From positions 1 through 64,000 of the forward strand of contig SVCL01000056.1 of the NCBI GenBank assembly GCA_015058405.1: DNA of 64,000 bases, written 5' to 3'. A program made the position numbers and the translations under genes. Shown one piece after another: positions 8,758 through 17,339 of the stretch. The DNA is from Clostridium sp. (GTDB lineage: Bacteria; Bacillota; Clostridia; Clostridiales; Clostridiaceae). Numbering within the stretch: position 1 is the first letter of the stretch; each line of letters begins with the position of its first letter. The notes under the pieces were generated by a model. That model had not been told where the DNA came from, searched no databases, and saw nothing but the letters and a program-made list of their open reading frames with translations.

Positions 8758-10521
8758 TTGAGAAGAATGAGAAAAAGTGCAAAGAAAGTATCGTTTATTT
8801 CGATTTTACAAAATATGATCCCTAAAATAATAAAGGTAGAACCTTTATGTGTAGTATTCATTATTTTTATTACAGCTTTAAATTCAGAATTAATAGTATT
8901 ACTAGCGGTTAAATTAAGTGATTTTATTAAAGGAATTTTTTTATATAGTGATTCTACAATTAATTTTAAGGAGTTAATGGGAATTCTGATTAAACTTCTT
9001 ATTATAGTAATTTGTTTTGAAGTTACAAATTTAATAAAGAAGGTATCTTGGAGTAATTATGAAAATAAAGTATATTTGAAGCTAGTAAAGGAAATGAATG
9101 ATAAAATATCAAAACTTGATTGCTCTATATTAAAAAATACTAATTTATTAAAATATATTAATAACGCTGAGGAGGGATTAAAAAAATCTTTATCTTTAAC
9201 TTTAAGGTTAGTATTAATAACAATAGAGTTTTTAACATGTTCACTTTTAATGGTAATATCAACAATTAGGATAAGTAAGATATTATCAATATTAATAATT
9301 ATGGGATTTGTATGTAAATATATTTTTACTTTGATTAGAGGATATTCAGCTTTAAAGTTTAAAAGAAATTGCAAAAGTTATAAAAATGATTATGAATATT
9401 GTAAAGATTTCATTATTGATGAAAAATCTTTTAAAGAAACTTGGTTTACAAGAGCGTCAGAGCATTTTTTAAGTCTCTATGAGAAATCTGTAGAGGATAG
9501 TAATAAGAATATTTTAAGTGGAAGATTAAAAAAAACTTTCTATATTATAGTTGTTAAGATGGTTAACGTTGGTTTGGACTTAGCTATATTATTGGCGTTT
9601 ATTATTCTATTTATGAAGGGTAAAATAACATTTCAATGTTTGATAAGTTTTTATTTTATTTTAGAGTTAGTGTTTTACTCTAAAGAAGATTGCCTAATAA
9701 ATAATATAGTGGAGTTATTTTCGAATATGAAGATAATAAAAAATTATATTAGGTTTTTATATATACCAGAAGGAGGATGTGAAGACATTGAGATTATATC
9801 TTCTGGAAGTGTATTGTTTAAAAATGTTTATTTTACTTATCCAGATGAAGAAAAAAGTATTTTGAAAGATATGTGGCTTAATATAAAATCAGGAGAAAAA
9901 ATAGCTATTGTAGGGGCAAGTCCTTCTGAGAAATTAGCTCTTCTTAGGTTAATTACAGGTATTTATAAACCTAGTAAAGGAGATATATTTGTTGGTGGAG
10001 TAAGTACAAAAGTAACTACTAAAGAAAATGTTTATAAACTAATGTCTATAATATCGAATAACTATAGTGAGGAAAATCTTATTTTAGATAGAGATTATAT
10101 GTTAAATAGTCATAATAATAAGGCGTTTTTGGAGGAGTTAATAAGAAAAGCTGAGTTTTCTAAAAATACTATGGAGTATTTAATTGGTAAAACAGATAAG
10201 GTAAAGTTATTAGAAGGTGAATTGCAAAAGATATCTATAATAAGAGGGCTAGTTAAGAAACATAGTATCTTAGTTGTAGATGAATATAATAGTAAGTTAA
10301 GCAATGAAGAAGAGAAAAAACTTTATAGTAAGTTTAAAGAATATATAAGTGAAACTACGTGTATATTCTTTTCAGATAATTTAAGATGCACAAAATTAGT
10401 AGATAAGATAGTCGTAATTGATAGAGGAGCTATCTTGCAAGTTGGAAGTCATGATGAACTTATTAATAGACTTGGAAAATATAAAAATATTTATGATTCT
10501 AGAATAAGGGGTCAACTATGA
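8758..10521 (+). CDS. ABC exporter-like protein with degenerate ATPase domain (B)
   Basis: This is the partner of the preceding gene. I chose the TTG at 8758, because AAGGGGGAG lies six bases upstream; an in-frame ATG at 8734 overlaps the previous gene. The membrane domain covers about residues 1-330, and the ATPase-like domain begins near LFKNVYFTYPDEEKSIL. The Walker A position reads VGASPSEKLALL (Lys kept, but neither GKS nor GKT). The Q-loop reads MSIISNNY, the signature reads LLEGELQK and the H-loop reads FFSDNLR. Walker B (SILVVDEYNSKL) keeps Asp and Glu. The pair lacks a complete ATP site. The stop codon lies inside the terminator stem. Confidence 0.8.
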   Translation: MRRMRKSAKKVSFISILQNMIPKIIKVEPLCVVFIIFITALNSELIVLLAVKLSDFIKGIFLYSDSTINFKELMGILIKLLIIVICFEVTNLIKKVSWSNYENKVYLKLVKEMNDKISKLDCSILKNTNLLKYINNAEEGLKKSLSLTLRLVLITIEFLTCSLLMVISTIRISKILSILIIMGFVCKYIFTLIRGYSALKFKRNCKSYKNDYEYCKDFIIDEKSFKETWFTRASEHFLSLYEKSVEDSNKNILSGRLKKTFYIIVVKMVNVGLDLAILLAFIILFMKGKITFQCLISFYFILELVFYSKEDCLINNIVELFSNMKIIKNYIRFLYIPEGGCEDIEIISSGSVLFKNVYFTYPDEEKSILKDMWLNIKSGEKIAIVGASPSEKLALLRLITGIYKPSKGDIFVGGVSTKVTTKENVYKLMSIISNNYSEENLILDRDYMLNSHNNKAFLEELIRKAEFSKNTMEYLIGKTDKVKLLEGELQKISIIRGLVKKHSILVVDEYNSKLSNEEEKKLYSKFKEYISETTCIFFSDNLRCTKLVDKIVVIDRGAILQVGSHDELINRLGKYKNIYDSRIRGQL

Positions 10522-10540
10522 TAAAAATCATAGTTGACCC
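10509..10540. terminator. Bidirectional terminator between convergent genes
   Basis: Perfect 14-bp arms (10509-10522, 10527-10540) flank a four-base AAAA loop. The plus-strand gene's TGA is inside the left arm, and a T-rich tract follows. Confidence 0.85.
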
Positions 10541-10549
10541 TAATTTATT

Positions 10550-12310
10550 TTATACTAATTTGATTATTGAAATAGAAGCTAAGGATATTGCTAGGTTTTC
10601 TTTACAATTACTCTTTGCTATTAAGCTTAATCTTTCATTTTTACATGAAGTTTTAAATATAGATTGACCTGACATAACTAAGCCAGCAATAAGAGAATTA
10701 GAAGTAGAAGTTTCTGATCCTATTAATATATTTTTATGATTTATAGCTAAGGCTACTACACTTTCAGGAATAGTTGTAGTATTATCATCAAAATTTAAAG
10801 TATAGTTGTAACTTACAGAATATACTCCAGGAGAAGCTAAAATAATATCAGTATAATTACTTCTATCTATAGTTATTGATTTACCGTCTTCTACAAATAA
10901 TGGATAATTAAAAGTAAAGGCAGTTCCATCTGTAGAAAGTGGGATAAATAGTCTAGAAGAATTAGTATAGAATCCATATCCAGATATTACAGCTGTACCA
11001 GGAATACCTTGAGGGCCAGTAGGACCAATAGGACCTTGAGCACCAGTAGCTCCTATAACACCTTGAATACCTTGAATACCTTGAGGACCTCTAGGACCTC
11101 TAGGACCTCTAAGACCTTGAGGTCCTTGGATACCTTGAACACCTTGAGGACCAGTAGGACCGATAGGTCCTTGTTGACCTCTAGCTCCAATAGGACCAGG
11201 AATACCTATAGAACCAGTAGCACCTTGAGGACCAGCTTCACCTCTAGGTCCTTGAAGTCCTTGAACACCTTGCGGACCAGTAGCGCCAATAGGGCCTTGA
11301 GGACCTTGTAAACCTTGAATACCTTGAGGGCCAGTAGTACCTCTATTTCCTCTAGGACCAGTAATACCTTGAGGACCTTGAGGACCGGTAGCACCACGTT
11401 GACCTTGAGGTCCAGTACAACCAGTAGCACCTCTAGGACCAGTAGCACCAGTAGGACCTCTTAACCCTTGAGTACCAGTATCTCCTTTAGGACCAGGAAT
11501 GCCAGTAGCACCAGTAGGACCTTGAAGACCTATAGGACCTTGAATACCTTGAGGACCTTGAGGACCAGTATCACCTTTTGGTCCAGGAATTCCAGGATTT
11601 CCTTGAGTACCTCTAGGGCCTCTAGGACCAGTAGCACCAATTAAACCTTGTTGTCCTCTAGGACCTTGTGGACCCATAGGACCAGTAGGACCCATAGGTC
11701 CTTGAATACCTTGAACACCTTGAGGACCAGTGGCACCTCTAGGACCCATAGGACCTTGTGGTGGTATTGGTGGTGGAACTGGTGCACCTGCTGATAGTAC
11801 TAGATAAGGTGGGAATGATGTGTTTAATCCTGCAAATTGTGCAAAGGAATTTGAATTATAATAACTAGCACTAACAGTTAAACCAAAGCTTCGCCCTGTA
11901 GTTATCCAATGATTAATTATTTCTGTTACATCAAATTGCACATATCTTCCTAGTTCATAGATATTTAAAGTTTGATTTGAAATGTTATTGGGTGAGGTTT
12001 CAGGTAATGTATTGAAATTTACAGTAGTTGGGTCGTAATTGCATATGTTTTCGAGAACTGAAAATTCTCCTTCAGCGCAGCAATTTAAAAATTTTAGATC
12101 TTCTAAGAATAAAAAAAGTATAGCTTTTTTTAGAGGTCTTCTTGGGTTTGGAATCTTAAATTTTAATAAACTTTTGAAAGTAGTTTGATGAGAGTTTTCA
12201 TTTTCTAAAGTTCCGGCCAAGAGATTTTTGGAATTTAAAAAAGTTCTGTTGGGATGAGCTGATGTTACATAGTTAATACTACTTGGCTGAACCTTAATCA
12301 TATTACTCAA
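10550..12310 (-). CDS. Collagen-like (Gly-X-Y) exosporium/surface protein, BclA type
   Basis: The 586-residue protein has three parts. Residues about 1-180 form a beta-rich head resembling a DNRLRE-type domain ([29 protein letters not shown]). Residues about 183-443 are an almost unbroken Gly-X-Y tract rich in GPQG, GATGP and GPRG triplets. Residues about 444-586 form a BclA-like C-terminal domain ([15 protein letters not shown]) ending in a hydrophobic tail. Such proteins form the hair-like nap of clostridial and Bacillus spores. There is no signal peptide, as expected for mother-cell assembly. Start TTG at 12310 has AGGAG nine bases upstream. The coding repeats make the DNA locally repetitive and richer in G+C. 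Confidence 0.88.
   Translation of the reverse strand: MSNMIKVQPSSINYVTSAHPNRTFLNSKNLLAGTLENENSHQTTFKSLLKFKIPNPRRPLKKAILFLFLEDLKFLNCCAEGEFSVLENICNYDPTTVNFNTLPETSPNNISNQTLNIYELGRYVQFDVTEIINHWITTGRSFGLTVSASYYNSNSFAQFAGLNTSFPPYLVLSAGAPVPPPIPPQGPMGPRGATGPQGVQGIQGPMGPTGPMGPQGPRGQQGLIGATGPRGPRGTQGNPGIPGPKGDTGPQGPQGIQGPIGLQGPTGATGIPGPKGDTGTQGLRGPTGATGPRGATGCTGPQGQRGATGPQGPQGITGPRGNRGTTGPQGIQGLQGPQGPIGATGPQGVQGLQGPRGEAGPQGATGSIGIPGPIGARGQQGPIGPTGPQGVQGIQGPQGLRGPRGPRGPQGIQGIQGVIGATGAQGPIGPTGPQGIPGTAVISGYGFYTNSSRLFIPLSTDGTAFTFNYPLFVEDGKSITIDRSNYTDIILASPGVYSVSYNYTLNFDDNTTTIPESVVALAINHKNILIGSETSTSNSLIAGLVMSGQSIFKTSCKNERLSLIAKSNCKENLAISLASISIIKLV
10990..11769 (-). repeat. Nine-base-period collagen repeat tract
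   Basis: About 780 bases of tandem degenerate nine-base units encode Gly-X-Y triplets. Recurrent units such as GGACCTTGA on the plus strand make it prone to slippage, so the copy number may vary between strains. Confidence 0.8.
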
Positions 12311-12343
12311 AGAAAGTCAACTCCTAATTATAACTTGTAATAA

Positions 12344-12352
12344 CATACTATG
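12344..12352 (-). promoter_or_regulatory. Possible sigma-K-like -10 element
   Basis: CATAGTATG on the minus strand, 34 bases or more before the TTG start, resembles the CATAnnnT core of mother-cell sigma promoters. This would suit an exosporium gene, but the match is short and could be chance. Confidence 0.25.
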
Positions 12353-12560
12353 ATTGTGGTTTTTCTTAAGTTCATAAAAATAATAATCATGAAATTACAA
12401 TTTCCTAAGAAACATTTGATATAAAAGTTAATAAATTTTAAATTACAAAAAAATAAAAAAATATATAAATAGTACTTTTCAAAAGTTATTTGGATTATAT
12501 AGAAAAATTTGATAAAATAATTTTAAGATATTTATGCTAGCTAGGGGGGGATTATTAGAT

Positions 12561-13091
12561 TTGATTCAATGGATTGATAATTATATTTTAATATTAATAC
12601 AAGAACATATAGTTAATAATATATTAAATAATGTAATGGTATTTGTAACCACATTGGGTAACTATGGTGCAATATGGATTGCTATAGCTATATTATTGTT
12701 AATTAGTAAGGAGTATAGGAAATACGGATGGTTATTAATTATTTCACTTTTACTTTGTGGATTAATTGGAAGCATAATTTTAAAGCCAACTATAGCTAGA
12801 GTTAGACCTTTTGATTTTAATAATATTTTTGAAATATTAATACAAAAGCCAAGGGACTATTCTTTTCCGTCTGGACATACAATGAGTGCCTTTGCAGCTG
12901 CATCTATATTATTCTACATGAATAAAAACATAGGAAGGTGTGCATATTTATTAGCAGCACTTATAGCTTTTTCAAGATTATATTTATATGTGCATTATCC
13001 ATCAGATGTTTTAGTGGGATTAATATTAGGAGTATTTTTATCTTCAATAGTGATAAAGGTAAATAAAATTATAGAAATTAACAAAGAATAG
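12561..13091 (+). CDS. PAP2-family membrane phosphatase
   Basis: Probably a membrane lipid phosphate or undecaprenyl-pyrophosphate phosphatase. All three family blocks are present: KPTIARVRP, SFPSGHTMSAF and SRLYLYVHYPSDV with the catalytic His. Five or six hydrophobic helices account for most of the 176 residues. I prefer the TTG at 12561, because the G-rich ribosome site AGGGGGGG (12543-12550) lies ten bases before it. An upstream ATG at 12534 would place that run inside the coding region. The next gene starts about 30 bases downstream and is probably co-transcribed. Confidence 0.88.
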   Translation: MIQWIDNYILILIQEHIVNNILNNVMVFVTTLGNYGAIWIAIAILLLISKEYRKYGWLLIISLLLCGLIGSIILKPTIARVRPFDFNNIFEILIQKPRDYSFPSGHTMSAFAAASILFYMNKNIGRCAYLLAALIAFSRLYLYVHYPSDVLVGLILGVFLSSIVIKVNKIIEINKE

Positions 13092-13121
13092 ATTAAACAA
13101 AAGAATTTGGGGTACATTAAC

Positions 13122-13733
13122 GTGAAAAAGATAATATTTTTAGGGGAAAAAATTTATTCGTTAAAAAAGAAACATGGATTATATTGTATAAGTAAAGATA
13201 TAAGAAAGATAAGCAAAGAATACTATAATACCAATGGAGAAAAGATAGAAGTTATATATATAAAATATAAGGAAGAGTTACTTAGTATAAAAAATATACA
13301 TGAAGAAGATGTTATTATAATTCCCATAGAGGATAAGTTAGATGAAACTTTTTCAGAATTCAAGGGAAAGGTATATAATTTATATAATGTAGAGGATGAT
13401 TTTGTATTTAAGGTTGACGATATAATAATATTGCTGAGTGCATTAGAAAAAGTAAAGAATAGAAAAATACTATGTAATATGATAGGTATAGGATGTGGGG
13501 AGTTTCCTATAAGTAGTATAGTAATTCAAATTTTAAAAAGAATTAATTTGATTGAGAATAGTAGAAAATGTTCTTTGAAATTATTAGTTGGTAAAGAATT
13601 AAATATAGATGAGATAAGTTATTTAGAAGATCCTTTAAAGGAATATTTAGGTGAAGGATTAGAGCTTCTAATAACACAAGAAATAAATAATAAAATAAAA
13701 GGCAAAATATATTTCTCGTTGATTGGAGAATAA
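13122..13733 (+). CDS. Protein of unknown function
   Basis: The predicted protein has 203 residues from GTG at 13122 (preceded by a GGGG ribosome core) and begins VKKIIFLGEKIYSLKKKHG. A longer TTG start at 13107 lacks a ribosome site. It is soluble, Lys/Glu/Ile-rich and has no signal peptide or membrane helix. A glycine-containing segment, GIGCGEFPISSIVIQ, lies in the middle, but I cannot tie it to a nucleotide-binding family. It follows the PAP2 gene closely and ends in a good terminator. I do not recognise it. Confidence 0.6.
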   Translation: MKKIIFLGEKIYSLKKKHGLYCISKDIRKISKEYYNTNGEKIEVIYIKYKEELLSIKNIHEEDVIIIPIEDKLDETFSEFKGKVYNLYNVEDDFVFKVDDIIILLSALEKVKNRKILCNMIGIGCGEFPISSIVIQILKRINLIENSRKCSLKLLVGKELNIDEISYLEDPLKEYLGEGLELLITQEINNKIKGKIYFSLIGE

Positions 13734-13742
13734 GCTAGCTAG

Positions 13743-13772
13743 AAAGTGTTGAATAAATCAGCACTTTTTTTT
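13743..13772 (+). terminator. Terminator of the PAP2/unknown operon
   Basis: AAAGTGTTGA (13743-13752) pairs with TCAGCACTTT (13758-13767), with one G-T pair, followed by five more T residues. Confidence 0.85.
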
Positions 13773-13811
13773 ATGTATAAAAATTGATAAGGATAATTAA
13801 GGAGGGTGAAT

Positions 13812-14470
13812 ATGGTTAATCCGTTTATAAAGAATGGTTTTTATTTTCGGAAAAAGGCTAGGAGTAATTTTATTGACTTTAAAAAGAGGAGATAAAGAAA
13901 ATAGATTAAGAAGATTAGATTGGAGAGATGAGCACTGGGAGTACTGGGCTATAATAGAAAATGTTATTTTAGTTGGGGGACTAGCAAATAAAAGATTTGG
14001 AGAATTAATGATAAAATGTATAGATGAAGTTTTTAAGTTTGAATGAGGCTTGTACTTTGGAAAAGGTACGAGCTGAACATGTTAAGTGGGATTTTAGTAG
14101 TGAGTTAGAGGAAAAAAAAGAAGCGGAACTTGAAGATGAATTTATAGTAAGTTGTCTTGTTGATACAATCAAGTTATGTAAGAAAAAGGGATATGAACTA
14201 GGTGAAGAAATTGTAATAAGTATAGCTAATTATATTGAAAATGGAAAATTTAAAAATAGAGGCGGCTATGGAAAGCTAAGATTAATTTCAAATAATTACG
14301 AGAAATATTTACAGAATGCATTATACGACGAATTAGGAGAAGGATATAAAGTAACAATGATTCATGATGGAACAGCAATGGCAGCTGCATTTTCACAATA
14401 CCCAAAATCAGTTTGTATATCATTGGGAACGGTTTTGGGAGTTGGTTTTCCTAATATACTTATTAAGTAA
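13812..14470 (+). pseudogene. Decayed ASKHA/hexokinase-like kinase gene
   Basis: A strong AAGGAGGGTGA ribosome site precedes ATG at 13812 (MVNPFIKNGFYF), but that frame stops after 27 codons. Coding similarity then jumps frame at about 13834-14046 (WRDEHWEYWAIIENVILVGG) and again from about 14024 to the stop at 14468-14470. The last part ends in VTMIHDGTAMAAAFSQYP and SVCISLGTVLGVGFP, which look like the phosphate and adenosine motifs of an ASKHA sugar-kinase fold. At least two frame changes, and probably internal deletions, separate these parts. Confidence 0.65.
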
Positions 14471-15058
14471 TATAAAAATAGGAAATATATTTAAAAAGTT
14501 ATTAGTATATATAATATAAAAGCAAGTATCTTGTTTGTTAAATGTTTAGCGAATAAGGTGCTTTTTTTTGTAAAGATATCATTGTAATTAAACCTATTAG
14601 TTGTAAAATTGTAAAGAATAATCTTTTAAGGTTAGTGTTATTAATTTAAATTATATATTATTTGTTTAGGCATGAAAAAAATATATCAATTGCAAATAGA
14701 CTTGTGAAAATATTACAATATAAGTAAGTATAAGTTATAAATGGAGATGTTAAATTGTTTTCTTTATTAATAAATGCTTTTATTATAAATAACAAGTTGT
14801 ATTTTTTAAATTATATTAATTAATTTGTTAAAGATAAATTTTATATATAAATCATCCTAGCTGGCTATATAGCTAGTTTTTTAGCTATTGAGTATAAAAA
14901 GAATATAATTTTTTTGAATTTAAATAAATTAAATAATTCTTTAAAAACTTAAAATAATTGAACGGAAATAGTATAGCTTGTACAATAATCTTGTAACGAG
15001 ATTGACAATAAAATAACATGCAATTATGTGTTAATAAATAAACAAAGGAGAAATTAAG
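14471..15058. other. 588-base gene-free region before the AEC permease
   Basis: This very AT-rich stretch has no supported ORF. A weak hairpin ending in GTGCTTTTTTTT lies at 14519-14570. CTAGCT/AGCTAG arms at 14857-14862 and 14871-14876 are followed by TTTTTT and look like a terminator not attached to any gene I can see. TTGACA at 15002-15007 could be the -35 box of the permease gene. No riboswitch was recognised. Confidence 0.45.
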
Positions 15059-16117
15059 ATGGCAGAAATTATTATGAAGACTTTAACTGATAATGCTATT
15101 TTAGGAGCAATTTTTTCATCAGTTATGATTATTCTTTTAGGATTCTTTTTAAGAAAGAAGGAAATACTTAATGGTGCAGCATCTAAGATGTTAACTAAAG
15201 TAGTTCTAACAGTTTCATTACCAGCATTAGCTTTCACATCATTTATGAAAGATATCAATAATGAACAATTAAAACAAGGTATGAATGTATTAGTTTGGGG
15301 ATTTGCAATATATATTATATTAATACCAATAACTAAATTATTATACATTAAAATAAAAGGGGACAAGCAAGATGTTTATAGAGTATTAACAATATTCGGT
15401 TCAACAACTTTCTTTGGTACTCCAATAGTAACAGCAGTATATGGTGCTGCAGGAACAATGTATTCAAACATATTTAATATAGCATATAGAGTTTTCTTAT
15501 ATTCATATGCATTTATTAAAATGTCAGGTAAGAAAATGGACAAAGAAAATTTAAAGAAAAACTTAAAAGAAATTTTCTTAAATCCAATTATATTAGCTAC
15601 ATTCTTCGGATTATTCGTTTGGTTATGCCAAGATATGCTTCCACAAGTAAATGTAGTAGTTAAGGATGAAGTTAAATCTTTCGCATTCTTAAGAATAGAT
15701 CAAACATTACCATGGTTATATAAACCACTTACATACTTACAAGCTTTAGCATCACCACTTGCTTGGTTATCAATTGGGGCAACTCTTGCAGAAGTTCCAT
15801 TTAAGAAAGCAGTAGCTCAAAAGGATGCTTGGGTATACAGTATAGTAAAAGTTATGTTAATACCAGTAATAAACATAGTTTTATTAGCAGTATTAAATGT
15901 AACAGGTATATTACCAATAGAATTTACAGCAGTAGCAACAACTGTAATAATGATGGCTGCACCAACAGCAACAGTTGCAGCAGCATATGCTATAAGCTTT
16001 GATAGAGAAGCAGTATTTACTTCAAACTGTTCATTATTATCAACAGTAGTAGCAGTTATAGCAATGCCAATATGGATAATTGTATTAGAAATAGTAAAGA
16101 ATACAGGATTATTTTAA
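15059..16117 (+). CDS. AEC-family permease (malate/lactate-type efflux carrier)
   Basis: This 352-residue membrane protein has about ten hydrophobic helices in two halves, as in the auxin efflux carrier family. It starts MAEIIMKTLTDNAILGAIF with an AAAGGAG ribosome site. Family members move organic acids; MleP malate permeases of lactic acid bacteria are one example. A D-lactate-type dehydrogenase 96 bases downstream and a DcuS/CitA-type sensor beyond it support a hydroxy-acid substrate such as malate or lactate. The exact substrate and direction are inferred. Codon use looks adapted for high expression (few rare codons). Confidence 0.85.
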   Translation: MAEIIMKTLTDNAILGAIFSSVMIILLGFFLRKKEILNGAASKMLTKVVLTVSLPALAFTSFMKDINNEQLKQGMNVLVWGFAIYIILIPITKLLYIKIKGDKQDVYRVLTIFGSTTFFGTPIVTAVYGAAGTMYSNIFNIAYRVFLYSYAFIKMSGKKMDKENLKKNLKEIFLNPIILATFFGLFVWLCQDMLPQVNVVVKDEVKSFAFLRIDQTLPWLYKPLTYLQALASPLAWLSIGATLAEVPFKKAVAQKDAWVYSIVKVMLIPVINIVLLAVLNVTGILPIEFTAVATTVIMMAAPTATVAAAYAISFDREAVFTSNCSLLSTVVAVIAMPIWIIVLEIVKNTGLF

Positions 16118-16130
16118 ATAGTATAATATT

Positions 16131-16157
16131 ACCACTTTGCAAAATATGCAAAGTGGT
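16131..16157 (+). terminator. Intercistronic hairpin between permease and dehydrogenase
   Basis: Perfect 11-bp arms (16131-16141, 16147-16157) with a five-base loop lie between the two genes. The downstream T content is weak, so partial termination or transcript processing is likelier than full termination. Confidence 0.55.
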
Positions 16158-16213
16158 TAGTTTAGATAATAAAACAAATGATTAATATTGAGATTTTTGG
16201 AGGATGAGAAATT

Positions 16214-17212
16214 ATGACAAAGATAGTTTGTTACGGAGTTAGAGATACAGAAGTACCTTATTTCCATAAATTAAATGAGGATTTCGGATATGAATTAAAG
16301 TTAGTTACTTTAGGATTAAATCATGAAAATGTTAAAGAAGCTTTAGGAGCTGATGCTGTAATGGTTAGAGGTAACTGTATGGCAGATAGACAAAACTTAG
16401 AGTTATTAAAGGAAAATGGATTAAAATATCTATTAACTAGAACAGTTGGTTTTGATCACGTTGATTTAGAAGCAGCAAAAGAATTAGATATACCAGTAGC
16501 TAGAGTACCAGGTTATTCACCAAACGCAATTTCAGAACTTGCAGTTTCACTTGCTATGATGTTATTAAGACATACAGCTTACACTGTAGATAGAACTAAG
16601 AATAAGAATTTTGTTGTAGATCCATTCATGTTCAGTAAAGAAATTAGAAACTGTACAGTAGGTATACTTGGAGCAGGTAAGATAGGTTTAACTACTGCTA
16701 AATTATTTAAGGGTCTAGGTGCTAAGGTAATAGCATTTGACGTATTCCAAAGTGATGCAGCTAAAGAAGTTGTTGAATTTAAGAGCCTTGACGAAGTTAT
16801 AGCAGAATCAGATATAATATCTGTACATATGCCATACATCAAGGGAAGCAACTACCATGTTATAAATGATGAATTTATAGGTAAGATGAAGGATGGAGCA
16901 ATAATAGTAAATGCTGCTAGAGGAGAACTTCAAGATTTAGAAGCTATAGTTAGAGGATTAGAATCAGGTAAGCTTGGCGGATTCGGAACTGACGTACTTG
17001 AAGGAGAAAAGGGAATATTCTTCAACGATTTAAGTGGACAAGACTTAGGAAATGAAACTTTAGAAAAACTTATAGGTCTTTATCCAAAAGCTTTAGTTAC
17101 TCCACACGTTGGATCATACACTGATGAAGCTTTAGAAAATATGATAAGTATTTCATACCAAAACTTAAAAGAATTAATGACAGATGGAAATTGTGCTAAT
17201 AAAATAGCTTAG
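16214..17212 (+). CDS. ldhA: D-lactate dehydrogenase (D-2-hydroxyacid dehydrogenase)
   Basis: The predicted reaction is NADH-dependent reduction of pyruvate to D-lactate in the cytosol. The 332-residue protein shows the D-2-hydroxyacid dehydrogenase pattern: substrate domain with TRTVGFDHVDLEAA, Rossmann motif GILGAGKIGLTTAK (about 155-168), VNAARGELQD with the substrate-binding Arg, and TPHVGSYTDEAL with the catalytic His. Closely related 2-hydroxyisocaproate dehydrogenases share these motifs, so a branched substrate cannot be excluded. GGAGGATGAGAAATT provides the ribosome site. The permease upstream could export the product. Confidence 0.9.
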   Translation: MTKIVCYGVRDTEVPYFHKLNEDFGYELKLVTLGLNHENVKEALGADAVMVRGNCMADRQNLELLKENGLKYLLTRTVGFDHVDLEAAKELDIPVARVPGYSPNAISELAVSLAMMLLRHTAYTVDRTKNKNFVVDPFMFSKEIRNCTVGILGAGKIGLTTAKLFKGLGAKVIAFDVFQSDAAKEVVEFKSLDEVIAESDIISVHMPYIKGSNYHVINDEFIGKMKDGAIIVNAARGELQDLEAIVRGLESGKLGGFGTDVLEGEKGIFFNDLSGQDLGNETLEKLIGLYPKALVTPHVGSYTDEALENMISISYQNLKELMTDGNCANKIA

Positions 17213-17230
17213 TTTCATATATGCTTTGAC

Positions 17231-17280
17231 TAAAGAGATTGCTATATTTAATGTGCTACATTGAATAAGCAATCTCTTTA
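17231..17280 (+). terminator. Terminator after D-lactate dehydrogenase
   Basis: Perfect 13-bp arms at 17231-17243 and 17268-17280 enclose a 24-base loop, with a T-rich tract downstream. Confidence 0.7.
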
Positions 17281-17339
17281 TTTATATTTATTTAGTTTAT
17301 ACAGTAGTTTTATATTTTAATATTTGGGGGAGAATATAA

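Noticed and set aside
11009..11311. Open plus-strand frame opposite the collagen tract, rich in Arg, Thr and Ser
   Set aside because: It is an antisense shadow of the Gly-X-Y repeat, with no ribosome site and low-complexity content.
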